A DNA stretch of 64,000 nucleotides, taken from positions 930,001 through 994,000 of the forward strand of contig NZ_JARUBP010000001.1 in the NCBI RefSeq assembly GCF_029626225.1, given 5' to 3'. The DNA is from Asanoa sp. WMMD1127 (GTDB lineage Bacteria > Actinomycetota > Actinomycetes > Mycobacteriales > Micromonosporaceae). How positions within the stretch are numbered: the stretch's first letter is position 1; every line of letters begins with the position of its first letter. The translations under genes and the position numbers were made by a program. Of the stretch, positions 53,565 through 63,220 are shown one piece after another. The notes beneath the pieces are model-generated. The model saw only the letters and a list, made by a program, of their open reading frames with translations. It did not search any database and had not been told where the DNA came from.

Positions 53565-53623
53565 CGCGGTAGCCTAACGGACCCCCGCTCCGCCGAAGGA
53601 TCCGGGCAACCGGGCGAAATGTC

Positions 53624-54631
53624 CTATTCGGTAGCGGCCGCGGCCGGCGTCGAGTCCGGCACCGTGTCGATGTCCGGTGTGTTGACCACCGGCCGGCGGC
53701 GCTTGCGGTCGGTCAGCAGCGCGATCGCCGGCCAGGCCAGGTCGGCCACCGTCATCAGCAACCGGGAGATCAGCGCGGCGACCAGCGCCACGGGCTCCGT
53801 CACCGAACCGGCGAGCAGCACGACCAACGCGGTCTCGCGCGGGCCGAGGCCGGCCGGCGCGATGGCCAGCAGGAAGCCGATCGACCACGCGCCGGCGAAC
53901 GCGGCCACCGAGCGGATGATCAGGTCGGAGCCACCGGCGCCGAGGTCGAGCAGCAGCGCCCACAGGTGCGCGCCGTAGCAGAGCCAGGTGGCGACCGCCC
54001 AGAACACCGCGAGGCCGATCCCCCGCGCCGACAGCGGCTGGGGCATGGGCTCGCGGCGGGCCAGCCGCATCGCCAGCGCCAACAACCGGTTGAGCACCGG
54101 CGGGAGCAGCACGACGAACGCGACCGGCACCGTGAACAGCGTCCACCAGTAGTCGTCCCACGCCTGCCCGCCGAGCAGCGGCAGCACCACCGCGGTGAGC
54201 AGCAGCCCGGTGCCGAGCGTGATGAACATGGTGATCAGCACGGCGGCGGCCGACGAGCGGCCCGGCACCTGGTAGGCCTTGCCGAGCCGCATCTGGGTCA
54301 GCACCGGCCAGACCTTGCCCGGCAGGTATTTGCCGAGCTGGCCGACGAAGAAGATGCGCATCGCGCCGGTCAGCGGCACGTGGCTGCCGAAGTCGGCCAG
54401 CAGCACCCGCCACCCGAGGAACGAGCACCAGACGGCGGCCAGCGAGCCGACCAGGGAGAGCGCGATCGCCGTGACCGACAGGTCGCCGATCACGCCCTGC
54501 ACCTCGGACCAGCGCTTGCTGACCGCGTAGGCGACGTAGGCCAGGAACGCCGCCGTGATGACGATCTCGGCGACCCGGCGCAGCGTCGACTTGCGCTTCT
54601 TCACCGGGTTGGCGGCGGCGGTGGCTGACAC
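53624..54631 (-). CDS. Flippase-like lysylphosphatidylglycerol synthase-type membrane protein
   Basis: 335 residues with about eight helices and no soluble synthase domain, matching the LPG_synthase_TM/UPF0104 family (AglD/MprF-type N-terminal half). Typical motifs: GSLAAVWCSFLGWRVLLADFG, FVGQLGKYLPGKVWPVL (family signature GKYLPG) and ALISRLLMTVADLAWPAI. GTG start. It heads the unit flippase-glycosyltransferase-methyltransferase on the minus strand, consistent with lipid or glycolipid movement, but transport activity is inferred. Confidence 0.85.
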   Translation of the reverse strand: MSATAAANPVKKRKSTLRRVAEIVITAAFLAYVAYAVSKRWSEVQGVIGDLSVTAIALSLVGSLAAVWCSFLGWRVLLADFGSHVPLTGAMRIFFVGQLGKYLPGKVWPVLTQMRLGKAYQVPGRSSAAAVLITMFITLGTGLLLTAVVLPLLGGQAWDDYWWTLFTVPVAFVVLLPPVLNRLLALAMRLARREPMPQPLSARGIGLAVFWAVATWLCYGAHLWALLLDLGAGGSDLIIRSVAAFAGAWSIGFLLAIAPAGLGPRETALVVLLAGSVTEPVALVAALISRLLMTVADLAWPAIALLTDRKRRRPVVNTPDIDTVPDSTPAAAATE

Positions 54632-54650
54632 ACGAGCACGATACCCGCGT

Positions 54651-56330
54651 TCATTCGTCGCCCCAGACCGGCTCCGGCGTCTCGGTCACCTCGCCGTCGC
54701 CGGCGAACCGGATGAAGCGGTCGAACGACCGCGTGAACCAGCGGTCGTGGGTGACCGCGATGACCGTGCCGGCGAACGCCCGCAGCCCCTGCTCCAGCGC
54801 TTCGGCCGAGGCCAGGTCGAGGTTGTCGGTCGGCTCGTCGAGCAGCAGCAGCGTGCAGCCGGACAGCTCCAGCAACACCACCAGGAACCGGGCCTGCTGG
54901 CCGCCCGAGAGCGTGCCGAACCGCTGGTCGCCCTGCCCGGCCAGCTCGTAACGGTTGAGCACCTTCATCGCCTGGTGCCGGTCGAGCCCGTCCCGGTGCT
55001 CGTCGCCCCGCCAGAGGATCTCGACCAGCGTGCGGTCCATCAGCTCGGGCCGGTCGTGGGTCTGCGAGAAGTGCCCGGGCCGCACGCGGGCGCCGAGCCG
55101 GGCCACGCCGGCGTGCGCGACCGGTGGCAGCTTCTCGCCGCCGTCGACGGGCAGGTTGGCCGGGTCGGGGTCGGTGCCGCCGCGGGCGAGCAGGCGCAGG
55201 AAATGCGACTTGCCCGTGCCGTTGGCGCCGAGCACGGCCAGCCGGTCGCCGTACCAGAGCTCGAGATCGAAGGGGTACGTCAGCCCGTCCATCTCCAGCG
55301 CGGAGCAGATCACGGCCCGCTTGCCGGTGCGCCCGCCGGTGAGCCGCATCCGGATGTCCTGGTCGCGCGGCGGGGTCGGCGGCGGGCCGGCCTCCTCGAA
55401 CTTGCGCAGCCGGGTCTGGGCCGCCCGATAACGGGAGGCCATGTCGGAGTTGTAGGCCGCCTTCTGCTTGTACATCAGCATCTGCTCGCGCAGCTTCTGG
55501 TGCTCCTCCTCCCAGCGCCGCCCGTCTTCCTCGAGCCTCTCGTGGCGGGCCACCCGGGCCTCGTGCCACGACGCGAAGCCGCCCGGATGCACCCAGGCGC
55601 TCCCGCCCTCGACGGCGACCACCCGGTCGGCGGTCTGCGCCAGCAGCTCCCGGTCGTGCGAGACGTAGAGCACCGACTTGGCCGACTCGCGCAGCCGGCC
55701 CTCGAGCCAGCGCTTGCCGGGCACGTCGAGGAAGTTGTCGGGCTCGTCGAGCAGCAGCACCTCGTCGGCGCCGCGGAGCAGCAGCTCCAGGGCGACCCGC
55801 TTCTGTTGACCGCCGGAGAGCGTACGCACGGGCCGGTGCCGGGTCTCCTCCCACGACTTGCCGAGCACGATCGTCGACACGGTGTCGAAGAGCACCTCCG
55901 CGTCATAGCCGCCCGCCTCGCCCCAAGCGGCCAGCGCGTCCGCGTAGGCCACCTGGGCCTTGCCCGCCGCGGTGCTGAACTTGCCGCGGAGCTCGGCCGC
56001 GTGCATGGCGGTCTCGGCGCCGGTCAGCCGCTCGCCGGCCGCGCGCAGGGTCGGCGCGGCCAGCGAGAGCACCAGCTGTTGCAGGGTGGTCTCGTCGCCG
56101 ACCATGCCGATGAACTGGCGCATCACGCCCAGCCCGCCGGAGCGGGCCACCACGCCGGTGCGCACCGGCAGGTCGCCGGCCACCATCCGCAGCAGCGTCG
56201 TCTTGCCGGCGCCGTTGGGGCCGACCAGCGCCACCTTGGCGCCCTCGCCGACCCGGAACGACACGTCGGCGAACAGCTCACGCCCGTCGGGCAGCACGTG
56301 CCCGACGTTGGCGACGTCGATGTAACCCAC
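54651..56330 (-). CDS. ABC-F family ATPase (ribosome-associated type)
   Basis: Soluble protein with two ATPase domains and no membrane part, 559 residues. Domain 1: GPNGAGKTTLLR, LSGGQQKRVALELLL, LLLDEPDNFLD. Linker about residues 245-315 with a charged helical stretch (ARHERLEEDGRRWEEEHQKLREQ). Domain 2: GANGTGKSHFLR, LSGGQQARFLVVLLEL, LLLLDEPTDNLD. Both sites look functional. ABC-F proteins act on the ribosome, some giving antibiotic resistance; the linker here does not allow assignment to a known subtype. GTG 56330 is set by the conserved YIDVANVGHVLPDGRELF; no strong ribosome site was seen. Confidence 0.92.
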   Translation of the reverse strand: MGYIDVANVGHVLPDGRELFADVSFRVGEGAKVALVGPNGAGKTTLLRMVAGDLPVRTGVVARSGGLGVMRQFIGMVGDETTLQQLVLSLAAPTLRAAGERLTGAETAMHAAELRGKFSTAAGKAQVAYADALAAWGEAGGYDAEVLFDTVSTIVLGKSWEETRHRPVRTLSGGQQKRVALELLLRGADEVLLLDEPDNFLDVPGKRWLEGRLRESAKSVLYVSHDRELLAQTADRVVAVEGGSAWVHPGGFASWHEARVARHERLEEDGRRWEEEHQKLREQMLMYKQKAAYNSDMASRYRAAQTRLRKFEEAGPPPTPPRDQDIRMRLTGGRTGKRAVICSALEMDGLTYPFDLELWYGDRLAVLGANGTGKSHFLRLLARGGTDPDPANLPVDGGEKLPPVAHAGVARLGARVRPGHFSQTHDRPELMDRTLVEILWRGDEHRDGLDRHQAMKVLNRYELAGQGDQRFGTLSGGQQARFLVVLLELSGCTLLLLDEPTDNLDLASAEALEQGLRAFAGTVIAVTHDRWFTRSFDRFIRFAGDGEVTETPEPVWGDE

Positions 56331-56367
56331 GCCGAAATGGTGCCGGACGAGCCCGCCCGGCGTCGCG

Positions 56368-56988
56368 CTAATTCCGCGCGACCCGGGAGACGCGCAAGAC
56401 CCGGAAGCCCTTCTGGCTCGCCTGCCGGGCGACCGCCCACCCCTCGTCGACCAGCCACCGGTGCAGCGAGTCGCCACCCAGGTGACGGCCCGCCACCAGC
56501 CAGGCCACGCCGTCGGGGGCCAGCCGCGGCAGCCACCGGCCGAGCAGCGCGTGCAGCTCCGTCTTGCCGACCCGGAACGGCGGGTTGGACCAGATCTGCG
56601 CGAACCCGACACTCTCGTCGACCTCGTCGGGCGCCGAGACCCGTACGCCCAGCGCCTCGCCGTTGGCCGCCGCCAGCGCCCGGGCCCGCGCGTTGACGTC
56701 GACCGCGTAGACGGTTGCCCGGGGCGCCACGGTGGCCAGCACGCAGGCGATCGGCCCGTAGCCGCAGCCGAGATCGAGCAGGTTGCCGGTCGTCGCCGGG
56801 TCGGGCAGCGTCGCCTTGCGCAGCAGCACCGCGGTGCCCGGGTCGAGCCGGTCGGCGGAGAAGACGCCGCCCGCCGCGCGCAGCCGGAACTCGTGCCCGC
56901 CGGCGGCGAACTCGACGACGCGCTGCGCGCCCGCGCTGGCCGAGGACGGCTCGGCGGTGAAGTAGTGGTCCCCGGTCACGCCCCGCAT
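56368..56988 (-). CDS. RsmC-like small-ribosomal/guanine methyltransferase
   Basis: 206-residue MTS-domain methyltransferase. GVFSADRLDPGTAVLLR, motif I LLDLGCGYGPIACVLATVAP and the nucleic-acid NPPF motif (IWSNPPFRVGKTELHALL) match the RsmC/RlmG-like family that methylates the N2 of guanine in rRNA. It is single-domain, about half the size of E. coli RsmC, as usual in actinobacteria. ATG 56988; a GTG three codons later is possible. Position 37 bp upstream of the ABC-F gene suggests a translation-related unit. Confidence 0.87.
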   Translation of the reverse strand: MRGVTGDHYFTAEPSSASAGAQRVVEFAAGGHEFRLRAAGGVFSADRLDPGTAVLLRKATLPDPATTGNLLDLGCGYGPIACVLATVAPRATVYAVDVNARARALAAANGEALGVRVSAPDEVDESVGFAQIWSNPPFRVGKTELHALLGRWLPRLAPDGVAWLVAGRHLGGDSLHRWLVDEGWAVARQASQKGFRVLRVSRVARN

Positions 56989-57087
56989 TGTCGCCCACGA
57001 CCCGGTCACCCGTACGGGCGCCACCCGTTCGGCGGGCGCCGCGCGGATTCCGTCCGGCGGGCCGCGGCCGATGCCTACCGTGTCGGC

Positions 57088-57831
57088 GTGCTTCTCGGGC
57101 GCATCCTCGAGGCCTGGCGGTCACCGGACTGGCGGCCGGGCCGACGCTGGCGACTGGCCTGCGTGTGCACCGCGCTGGCGGTGCTGGCCGTGTGCGGCTA
57201 CGGCAGCTGGCTGGTCGCCGCCGACGAGCCACCGGTCACCACCGTCGAGGCCACCGGACAACCGGCGGCCGCCACCGTGCTGCGCGAGCTGGCCTCGCGG
57301 GCCGACGACCCGCGCCCGCTGACCACCGCCGAGGTGTTCCCGGGCCAGCTGGTGGTGGCCGGTCCGGAAGCCGCCGGTTACCAGGTGCTGCGGGTGCAGG
57401 CGCTGCAGCGCTGTGCGGTGGCGGCGTCGGGCGAGATCGTCGCGCTGCTCGAGACGGCCGGCTGCAGCCAGGTGGTCCGGGCGACGCTGCGCTCCCCCGA
57501 CGGCCGCTACGTGATCACCGCCGGCCTGCTCAACCTGGCCGATGCGGCCGGCGCGGAGACGGTGCACGGCGGGATCAAGGCGCGGCTCGACGCGGAGACC
57601 GGGCGGCTGCGTGGCCTGCCCGCCGGGGCGGGCACGGGCGGGCTCGGCAAGGACACCACCCAGCTCGGCTGGCACGTCCGGGGCCACTTCCTGGCGTACG
57701 CGGTGATCGCGCGCAGCGACGGCGGCCGGATCTATGCCGACGATCCGGAGGCCCGGCAGATCCTCTCGGACCTGATCGAGCAGCACCTGCGCACCCGCGT
57801 CCTCGACCGCCGCGCCGCGGCGCGGGACTGA
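57088..57831 (+). CDS. Conserved hypothetical single-pass membrane protein
   Basis: 247 residues. After a short basic N-terminus (RSPDWRPGRRWRL) comes one membrane helix (LACVCTALAVLAVCGYGSWLV), then an extracytoplasmic domain with two well-spaced Cys (LQRCAVA and AGCSQVV) that could form a disulfide. I recognise no domain. GTG start; the upstream ATG is out of frame. Divergent from the RsmC-like gene; its stop abuts that of the convergent truA. Confidence 0.65.
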   Translation: MLLGRILEAWRSPDWRPGRRWRLACVCTALAVLAVCGYGSWLVAADEPPVTTVEATGQPAAATVLRELASRADDPRPLTTAEVFPGQLVVAGPEAAGYQVLRVQALQRCAVAASGEIVALLETAGCSQVVRATLRSPDGRYVITAGLLNLADAAGAETVHGGIKARLDAETGRLRGLPAGAGTGGLGKDTTQLGWHVRGHFLAYAVIARSDGGRIYADDPEARQILSDLIEQHLRTRVLDRRAAARD

Positions 57832-58647
57832 TCACTCCGCCGGCGTGCGGAGGCGCCGGGTCGCCGCGGCCCGGGCGGCCAGCGCGCCCGCGTCGTCGGG
57901 ATAGCCCACGGCGACCAGCGTCAGCCCGTGCGGCGGCGCCACGGTCACCGCGCTGCTGCGCTCGCGCCGGGTGAGCTGGCTGGCCGGCCAGTCCGGCGCC
58001 CGGCGACCGTCGCCCGCGACCAGCATCGCGCCGACCAGGCTGCGCACCATGGCCTGGCAGAACGCGTCGGCCTGCACGGTCGCCACCAGCACCCCGTCGG
58101 GGCCGCGGGCCCAGTCCAGCCGGGTCACCTCGCGCAGCGTTGTGGCGTTCTCCTTGCGCTTGCAGAAGGCCGCGAAGTCGTGCTCGCCGACCAGGCCCGC
58201 AGCGGCCGCGTTGAGCCGTTCCACGTCGAGCGGGCGGGGCCAGGCCAGGGTGTCGTGGCGGCGCAGCGGGTCGGCGCCCCAGGGCGCGTCGGTGACCCGG
58301 TAGGCGTAGCGGCGAAACGTCGCGGAGAACCGCGCGTCGAACTCGGGCGGCGCCTCGGTCAGCGCCATGACGCGCACGTCGCCGGGCAGCAGGCCGGCCA
58401 GCCGGCGCAGCAGGGACGGTCCGGTGCCCGCCCAGACCGCGTCCGGCAGGTCGACGTGCGCGACCTGGCCGGTGGCGTGCACGCCGGCGTCGGTGCGGCC
58501 GGCCACGGTCAGGCCGGTGGCCACCCCCGCGCCGAGGATCTGCTCCAGGACGGACAGCAACGAGCCCGCGACGGTACGCCGGCCCGGCTGCACCGCCCAG
58601 CCGGAGAAGTCGGTGCCGTCGTAGGCGATGTCCAGTCGCGCGCGCAC
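57832..58647 (-). CDS. truA: tRNA pseudouridine(38-40) synthase
   Basis: Isomerises uridines 38-40 in the anticodon arm. 271 residues. [22 protein letters not shown], the catalytic Asp in [19 protein letters not shown], and [16 protein letters not shown] are the family blocks. GTG start. Last gene of the ribosomal alpha-operon region, 69 bp after rplQ, beyond a hairpin. Confidence 0.95.
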   Translation of the reverse strand: MRARLDIAYDGTDFSGWAVQPGRRTVAGSLLSVLEQILGAGVATGLTVAGRTDAGVHATGQVAHVDLPDAVWAGTGPSLLRRLAGLLPGDVRVMALTEAPPEFDARFSATFRRYAYRVTDAPWGADPLRRHDTLAWPRPLDVERLNAAAAGLVGEHDFAAFCKRKENATTLREVTRLDWARGPDGVLVATVQADAFCQAMVRSLVGAMLVAGDGRRAPDWPASQLTRRERSSAVTVAPPHGLTLVAVGYPDDAGALAARAAATRRLRTPAE

Positions 58648-58670
58648 GCCGTACCCCCAGACGAGACGAA

Positions 58671-58696
58671 GAAGGCGCCCCGCGAAGGGCGCCTTC
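58671..58696 (-). terminator. Hairpin after rplQ
   Basis: Perfect 10-bp stem (58671-58680 with 58687-58696) and six-base loop, followed on the minus strand by TTCGTCTCGT. The T-content is modest, so it may only attenuate transcription into truA. Confidence 0.55.
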
Positions 58697-58716
58697 TCCG
58701 GTGTCGCTGTTACCGC

Positions 58717-59292
58717 TTACTTGGTGTCGGTGTCGTCGCCCTCGGCCTGCGTGCCGGGGCCCTCGGCGACCTTGTCGCCGGAGGCCGAAACCGGCGCCTC
58801 GGCGTCCTGGTCGTCCTGCTCGTCCGCGGAGGAACGAGCCGGCGGCTCCTCCTCGCGGGCGAGCGCCTCGACCTTGTCCCGCTGCGCGGCGGCCTTGCGG
58901 GCCGTCTTCTTCGCCGGGGCGGCGGGCGCCTCGACGAGCTCCTCGACGAGCTCGATGATCGCCATCGGCGCGTTGTCGCCCTTGCGGGGAACGGTCTTGA
59001 CGATCCGCGTGTAACCGCCGCTGCGGTTGGCGTACCGCGGGGCGATCTCGTCGAACAGGTTGAAGACCACGTCCTTATCCCGGACGACGGTCAGCACCCG
59101 GCGCCGGGCGTGCAGGTCACCGCGCTTGGCCTTGGTGATCAGCTGCTCGGCGAGCGGACGCAGGCGCTTCGCCTTCGTCTCGGTCGTGGTGATCTTCCCG
59201 TGCCGGAACAGCGCCGTGGCCAGGTTGGCCAGCAGCAGCCGCTCGTGCGCCGGGCTACCGCCGAGGCGGGGACCCTTGGTGGGCGTGGGCAT
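58717..59292 (-). CDS. rplQ: 50S ribosomal protein L17
   Basis: 191 residues. The L17 core occupies the first about 118 residues ([70 protein letters not shown]). An extra 70-residue tail follows, first Ala/Lys-rich, then acidic ([19 protein letters not shown]). Such tails occur in actinobacterial L17. It is 32 bp downstream of rpoA. Confidence 0.97.
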   Translation of the reverse strand: MPTPTKGPRLGGSPAHERLLLANLATALFRHGKITTTETKAKRLRPLAEQLITKAKRGDLHARRRVLTVVRDKDVVFNLFDEIAPRYANRSGGYTRIVKTVPRKGDNAPMAIIELVEELVEAPAAPAKKTARKAAAQRDKVEALAREEEPPARSSADEQDDQDAEAPVSASGDKVAEGPGTQAEGDDTDTK

Positions 59293-59324
59293 CGTTGGTG
59301 CTCCTCAGGTGTCGCAGCGGGGTG

Positions 59325-60347
59325 TCAGAGCTGCTCGGTCTCGCGGTAGTCGTCGGTGTCGTAGTCAACCTCGCCGAAGGAGTCCACGACGTGCGCGGGG
59401 TCGAAGTTGGGCGCCGAGTCCTTCAGGCCCAGACCCATGCCGGCGAGCTTCATCTTGACCTCGTCGATCGACTTCTGACCGAAATTCCTTATATCGAGGA
59501 GGTCGGCCTCCGTGCGCCCGATGAGCTCACCGACGGTGTTGATGCCCTCGCGCTTGAGGCAGTTGTAGGAGCGGACGGTCAGGTCCAGCTCCTCGATCGG
59601 CAGCGCCAGGTCGGCAGCGAGCTGCGCGTCCTGCGGCGACGGGCCGATGTCGATGCCCTCGGCGGTCTCGTCCAGCTCCCGGGCCAGGCCGAACAGCTCG
59701 ACCAGGGTGGAACCGGCGGAGGCCAGGGCGGTACGCGGGCCGATCGACGGCTTGGTCTCGACGTCGATGATCAGCCGGTCGAAGTCGGTGCGCTGCTCGA
59801 CACGGGTCGCCTCGACCTTGTAGGTGACCTTGAGGACCGGCGAGTAGATCGAGTCGACCGGGATCCGGCCGATCTCGGCGCCCGCGCTCTTGTTCTGGTT
59901 CGCGGTCACGTAGCCACGACCCCGCTCGACGGTCAGCTCCATGTCGAGCCGACCCTTGCTGTTGAGCGTCGCGAGCTTGAGGTCGGGATTGTGCACCGAG
60001 ACACCGGCCGGGGGCTGGATGTCGCCCGCGGTCACGTCGCCGGGGCCCTGCTTGCGCAGGTACATGCTGACCGGCTCGTCGTGCTCGGAGCTGACGCACA
60101 GCTCCTTGACGTTCATGACCAGCTCGACGACGTCTTCCTTGACGCCCGGGATGGTGGTGAACTCGTGCAGCACGCCGTCGACCTTGATGCTGGTGACGGC
60201 CGCACCCGGGATGGAGCTGAGCAGGGTGCGCCGCAGCGAGTTGCCGAGCGTGTAGCCGAAGCCGGGCTCGAGCGGCTCGATGGTGAACCGGGAACGGGTC
60301 TCGCTGATCGACTCCTCGGAGAGGGTCGGCCGCTGAGTGATGAGCAC
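59325..60347 (-). CDS. rpoA: DNA-directed RNA polymerase subunit alpha
   Basis: 340 residues. The N-terminal dimerisation domain ([30 protein letters not shown]) and C-terminal domain ([26 protein letters not shown] ... [24 protein letters not shown]) are complete, including the Arg of the UP-element determinant in DIRNFG. Acidic C-terminus. Between rpsD and rplQ as in most bacteria. Confidence 0.98.
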   Translation of the reverse strand: MLITQRPTLSEESISETRSRFTIEPLEPGFGYTLGNSLRRTLLSSIPGAAVTSIKVDGVLHEFTTIPGVKEDVVELVMNVKELCVSSEHDEPVSMYLRKQGPGDVTAGDIQPPAGVSVHNPDLKLATLNSKGRLDMELTVERGRGYVTANQNKSAGAEIGRIPVDSIYSPVLKVTYKVEATRVEQRTDFDRLIIDVETKPSIGPRTALASAGSTLVELFGLARELDETAEGIDIGPSPQDAQLAADLALPIEELDLTVRSYNCLKREGINTVGELIGRTEADLLDIRNFGQKSIDEVKMKLAGMGLGLKDSAPNFDPAHVVDSFGEVDYDTDDYRETEQL

Positions 60348-60437
60348 TTCGTTCTTCCTTCTGTCGGGGACCGCCCACTATTTGACGGTCGCCTGGTGGG
60401 TCCCACGCCACCGAAGTGGCGCGGGACCCGCGAGCTC

Positions 60438-61064
60438 TTACTTGGAGTAGAGCTCGACGATCAGCTGCTCCTGGACCTGGGTGTCGATCACCTGGCGGGC
60501 CGGGAGCGTGTGCACCAGCACCTTGTGCTGGCTGGGGATCGCCTCGAGCCACGCGGGGACGGTCTTCGAACCGGCCTCGGCCTGGGCGACGATGAACGGG
60601 GTCAGGTCCTGCGACTTCTCCCGCACCTGCACGATGTCGTGCTCCTTGACGCGGTACGAGGGGATGTCGACCTTCTTGCCGTTGACCACGAAGTGGCCGT
60701 GCTTGACGAGCTGACGCGCGTGGTCGCGGGACTTGGCCAGGCCGGCCCGGTAGACCACGTTGTCGAGCCGCGACTCGAGGATCTGGAGCAGGACCTCACC
60801 GGTCTTGCCCTTCTTCGAGACGGCTTCCTCGTAGTAGCCGCGGAACTGCTTCTCCAGCACGCCGTAGACGCGGCGGGCCTTCTGCTTCTCGCGGAGCTGC
60901 AGGAGGTATTCGGTCTCCTTGGTCCGGCCGCGGCCGTGCTGTCCAGGCGGGAAGGGCCGGGACTCGAACGGGCACTTGGGACCGTCGCACTTGCTGCCCT
61001 TGAGGAACAGCTTCATCTTCTCCCGCCGGCAACGGCGGCAGTCAGCACCGGTGTAACGAGCCAT
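60438..61064 (-). CDS. rpsD: 30S ribosomal protein S4
   Basis: 208 residues. This is the zinc-binding type: Cys9, Cys12, Cys26 and Cys31 lie in the N-terminal segment (DCRRCRREKMKLFLKGSKCDGPKC). The S4 RNA-binding motif SRLDNVVYRAGLAKSRDHARQLVKHGHFVVNG follows. Primary assembly protein of the 30S body. Confidence 0.98.
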   Translation of the reverse strand: MARYTGADCRRCRREKMKLFLKGSKCDGPKCPFESRPFPPGQHGRGRTKETEYLLQLREKQKARRVYGVLEKQFRGYYEEAVSKKGKTGEVLLQILESRLDNVVYRAGLAKSRDHARQLVKHGHFVVNGKKVDIPSYRVKEHDIVQVREKSQDLTPFIVAQAEAGSKTVPAWLEAIPSQHKVLVHTLPARQVIDTQVQEQLIVELYSK

Positions 61065-61078
61065 CTCTCTCTAACCTC

Positions 61079-61486
61079 TCAGACCCGGCGACGCTTCGGC
61101 GGACGGCAACCGTTGTGCGGCTGCGGGGTGACGTCGGCGATCTGGCCGACCTCGAGGCCCACGGCCTGCAGCGAACGGATGGCGGTTTCCCGGCCGGAGC
61201 CGGGGCCCTTGACGAACACGTCGACCTTGCGCATGCCGTGCTCCATGGCCCGACGCGCGGCGGCCTCGGCGGCCAGCTGCGCGGCGAACGGAGTCGACTT
61301 GCGGGAGCCCTTGAAGCCAACCTGGCCCGCGGAGGCCCAGGAGATGACCGCACCGGTCGGGTCGGTGATCGACACGATGGTGTTGTTGAAGGTGCTCTTG
61401 ATGTGCGCCTGCCCGTGGGCGACGTTCTTGCGTTCCTTGCGCCGGACCTTCTTGACAGCGGCCCCGGCACGAGCCTTCGGTGGCAT
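61079..61486 (-). CDS. rpsK: 30S ribosomal protein S11
   Basis: 135 residues. [27 protein letters not shown], then [23 protein letters not shown] and [18 protein letters not shown] are conserved to the basic C-terminus. It lies 20 bp from rpsM and 15 bp from rpsD. Confidence 0.98.
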   Translation of the reverse strand: MPPKARAGAAVKKVRRKERKNVAHGQAHIKSTFNNTIVSITDPTGAVISWASAGQVGFKGSRKSTPFAAQLAAEAAARRAMEHGMRKVDVFVKGPGSGRETAIRSLQAVGLEVGQIADVTPQPHNGCRPPKRRRV

Positions 61487-61505
61487 AAGTCTTCTGCGCT
61501 CCTAG

Positions 61506-61886
61506 TTACTTTTTGCCGGGCTTCTTCTTGCCGGCGACCGTGCGCTTGGGGCCCTTGCGGGTACGCGCGTTGGTGCGCGTCCGCTGGCCACGCACTGGCA
61601 GACCACGGCGGTGGCGGATGCCCTCGTAGCTGCCGATCTCGACCTTGCGTCGGATATCAGCGGCGACCTCGCGGCGCAGGTCACCCTCGACCTTGAAGTT
61701 GGCCTCGATGTAGTCGCGGAGCTGGACCAGCTCCTCGTCCGTGAGGTCCTTCGCACGCTTGTCCAGGGAAACGCCGGTCGCGCCGAGGGCTTCCTTGGCG
61801 CGGGTCCGACCGACCCCGTAGATGTAGGTGAGCGCGATCTCCATGCGCTTTTCGCGCGGGAGGTCGACGCCGACTAGACGTGCCAT
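61506..61886 (-). CDS. rpsM: 30S ribosomal protein S13
   Basis: 126 residues. [33 protein letters not shown] and the C-terminal [26 protein letters not shown] contact tRNA and h42. It follows rpmJ after 150 bp, a gap in which I see no gene. Confidence 0.98.
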   Translation of the reverse strand: MARLVGVDLPREKRMEIALTYIYGVGRTRAKEALGATGVSLDKRAKDLTDEELVQLRDYIEANFKVEGDLRREVAADIRRKVEIGSYEGIRHRRGLPVRGQRTRTNARTRKGPKRTVAGKKKPGKK

Positions 61887-62039
61887 GTGCGGGCGTGCTC
61901 CTCGTGTGTTCGCGGAGGTCTGTGCCCATCCCGCCCCGCGTGCCCGCGCGGGCCCTGGCCTCCGACCAGGGGTGTGCCACGAGTCGCCTTAGCTCCCGCG
62001 GCTGGGACGAGCTTGTTCAGTTTTGGTGCCGCCCGGGAC

Positions 62040-62153
62040 TCAGCCCTGGCGCTGCTTGTGGCGCGGGTCGGTGCAGATCACCATGACCCGGCCGTGCCGG
62101 CGGATGACCCGGCACTTGTTGCAGATTCGCTTGACGCTCGGCTTGACCTTCAC
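62040..62153 (-). CDS. rpmJ: 50S ribosomal protein L36
   Basis: 37-residue protein. Cys11, Cys14, Cys27 and His32 form the zinc site (CNKC ... [13 protein letters not shown]), so this is the C+ zinc-type L36. GTG start at 62153 with AAAGG six bases upstream. Located between infA and rpsM as in mycobacteria. Confidence 0.95.
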   Translation of the reverse strand: MKVKPSVKRICNKCRVIRRHGRVMVICTDPRHKQRQG

Positions 62154-62246
62154 GGTTTGCCTTTACTTCCCATCAACGCCCGGCGGCGCCGCACTGGCAT
62201 GCCGGACCGTCGTAACGGACGGGGACTGGAGTCCCGCCGTCAGGTG

Positions 62247-62468
62247 TCACTTGTAGCGGTAGACGATGCGCCCACGGGTCAGGTCATATGGCGAGAGCTC
62301 CACCACGACCCGATCCTCGGGCAGGATGCGGATGTAGTGCTGCCGCATCTTGCCGCTGATGTGAGCCAAAACCTTGTGGCCGTTGGCGAGCTCAACCCTG
62401 AACATGGCGTTCGGCAATGGCTCGATGACCCGGCCTTCGATCTCGATGGCCCCGTCTTTTTTCGGCAT
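62247..62468 (-). CDS. infA: Translation initiation factor IF-1
   Basis: 73 residues, S1/OB fold. [41 protein letters not shown] and the ending [15 protein letters not shown] are nearly invariant. First gene of the alpha-operon transcript, about 145 bp downstream of a good promoter candidate. Confidence 0.98.
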   Translation of the reverse strand: MPKKDGAIEIEGRVIEPLPNAMFRVELANGHKVLAHISGKMRQHYIRILPEDRVVVELSPYDLTRGRIVYRYK

Positions 62469-62611
62469 GTCCTCCGCTGTCCTGACGTCGGTGTTCCGGA
62501 TCGGTGCACAGAATCTCCCGAGCGAGGGATCACTCAGGCCAGCCGCGGGCCCTGTCGACCGCCGAAGCGCGTGGCGGGCATGACAGAGCGGACGCTGTGC
62601 GCCGACAGGTA

Positions 62612-62641
62612 ATACTACGCGGGGGTAAGCATCGACGCCAA
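62612..62641 (-). promoter_or_regulatory. Promoter candidate of the infA-rpmJ-rpsM operon
   Basis: On the minus strand TTGGCG (62636-62641) and TAGTAT (62612-62617) are separated by 18 bp. It lies just beyond the stop of the upstream DUF1707 gene and about 145 bp before infA, in an AT-richer patch. Confidence 0.55.
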
Positions 62642-62648
62642 ACCGGCG

Positions 62649-63179
62649 TCAGTCCTCGTCGCCCTCGGCGTCTTCCTTGGCCCGTTTGCGCTGCTGCTCG
62701 CGGGCCTTCTCGGCCGCCCACTTCTGGGGTTCGCCGCTGGCCAGGCCGCCGATCGTGGAGACCAGCAGGACGGCGCCCCACGGCCCGGCAACCCAGGCGG
62801 GCCAGAAATAGAGCCACTCCGCGGTCATCAGGCAGATGACCGCCCAGATCGCCACGACGATCGCGACCGTGGCGAAATAGCCGTCCCAGGTGTGCGCCAG
62901 CCAGCGGGCGGTGGCGTTGGGGAACCGGCCGTCCGGCCCGGCCACGAGACCGTCGTTGCCGCTGGGCACCATGAGCTGCGCGCCGGCGGTGGGTGGCACG
63001 GTGTCCGGGAGGTCGTCGAGGAGCCCGTCGAGATCGCCGAAGGTCTTGGCCGCGTAGGTCCGCTGCACCCGCTCGTCGTATTCGTGCAGGTCGAGGCGCC
63101 CGAGTTCGAGGGCTGTCCGCAGCTGCTCGGCCACGTGCTGCCGTTCCGCGTCACCCGCCCGCATCTGGCGCCGGTCCAT
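62649..63179 (-). CDS. DUF1707 domain protein with two membrane helices
   Basis: 176 residues. The N-terminal DUF1707 domain (RAGDAERQHVAEQLRTALELGR, then LDLHEYDERVQRTYAAKTFGDLDGLLDDLP) is followed by a 45-residue linker, two membrane helices (GYFATVAIVVAIWAVICLMT and WVAGPWGAVLLVSTIGGLAS, a 2TM arrangement) and a charged C-terminal tail (KAREQQRKRAKEDAEGDED). It shares its domain with the protein at 17273 but differs in the membrane part. Function unknown. Upstream of infA on the same strand. Confidence 0.85.
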   Translation of the reverse strand: MDRRQMRAGDAERQHVAEQLRTALELGRLDLHEYDERVQRTYAAKTFGDLDGLLDDLPDTVPPTAGAQLMVPSGNDGLVAGPDGRFPNATARWLAHTWDGYFATVAIVVAIWAVICLMTAEWLYFWPAWVAGPWGAVLLVSTIGGLASGEPQKWAAEKAREQQRKRAKEDAEGDED

Positions 63180-63220
63180 AGTTCGAGGATGCCATCAGCG
63201 GGCCGCTAACGTGCGGGCAC

